Positions 63,778-64,000 of a stretch of DNA of 64,000 nucleotides are shown here, piece by piece. Within the stretch, counting starts at the first letter, position 1. The number at the start of each line of letters is the position of its first letter. Source of the DNA: Luscinia megarhynchos (lineage: Eukaryota > Chordata > Aves > Passeriformes > Turdidae). A program made the translations under genes and the position numbers. The notes under the pieces are model-generated. The model made no database searches. It was not told the DNA's origin and saw nothing but the letters and a program-made list of their open reading frames with translations. The stretch covers positions 35,591,889 to 35,655,888 of the forward strand of contig CM067592.1 of NCBI GenBank assembly GCA_034336665.1. Reading direction: 5' to 3'.

Positions 63778-64000
63778 TGTCAATCCCTTCCCCCTGTCAC
63801 CACCCGGGGTGTCTCCTTTAGACCCGAGATCACCTCAGGAGGACACGCGGTGGTGAAAATCCTGTTCTTTCCCTAAAGCCGCCGATGAGAGATTGCAGGA
63901 GGCTGTTTTCAGAGGCTTCAAGGATTGTTTATTGTTTCTTGTCTCAGGAACTCTTTGCCTGGTTCACAGCAGTCTTCTCTGCCGGGAATCCAGGATGGAA
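63778..64000 (-). mobile_element. ERV LTR, cut by the right window edge
   Basis: On the minus strand the sequence entering from the edge has AATAAA at 63928-63933, then a GC-richer U5-like segment ending GGGAAGGGATTGACA at 63778. This looks like the R-U5 end of an avian LTR finishing in CA. The U3 part and any internal region lie beyond the window. No LTR partner is seen inside the window. Confidence 0.6.

Overview
The window looks like bird nuclear DNA. It is AT-rich and contains several CR1 LINE fragments, both full-length-3' and short ones ending in the ATTCTATG-type tail. It also holds avian-type endogenous retroviral LTRs, including one solo LTR of the type common in avian ERVL elements. 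A songbird is plausible from the LTR types, but this is inference. RASEF lies in a human 9q21 block that corresponds to avian chromosome Z, so Z-linkage is likely but not shown by the sequence.

The only protein-coding gene I can support is RASEF (RAB45), on the minus strand. All 17 coding exons can be read from the start codon at 45270-45272 to the stop at 14966-14968. They join in frame through GT-AG introns into 2166 nt, or 721 residues, with no stops. The protein has an N-terminal EF-hand pair, a central coiled coil, a Ser-rich linker, and a C-terminal Rab GTPase domain ending in a CC-x-x prenylation motif. The gene appears intact and functional.

Layout: 1-10 kb is intergenic sequence with an antisense CR1 (113-1135) and a small CR1 tail near 7.6 kb. 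About 10-14.97 kb is probably the long 3' UTR of RASEF, or its flank. From 14.97 to 45.27 kb lie the RASEF exons and introns. The introns hold CR1 fragments (18.6 kb and 36.3-37.3 kb), LTRs or LTR-like inserts (30.1, 32.7 and 43.1 kb) and an A-rich tract (34.6 kb). A CpG island (about 44.4-45.7 kb) covers exon 1 and the promoter. It contains a GC-rich minisatellite with five regularly spaced GC boxes just upstream of the start codon. From 45.8 to 64 kb the sequence is mostly non-coding, with a solo ERVL-like LTR with a perfect 5-bp target duplication (50,269-50,825), a GAAA microsatellite of about 280 bp (58.8-59.1 kb), a CR1 tail (62.9 kb), and an LTR cut by the right edge (63,778 onward).

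I found no CRISPR array, rRNA or tRNA gene, operon, or new multi-gene system. The most unusual observations are a 90-nt RASEF intron that is open and in frame, the promoter minisatellite, and well-formed LTR insertions close to or inside the gene.
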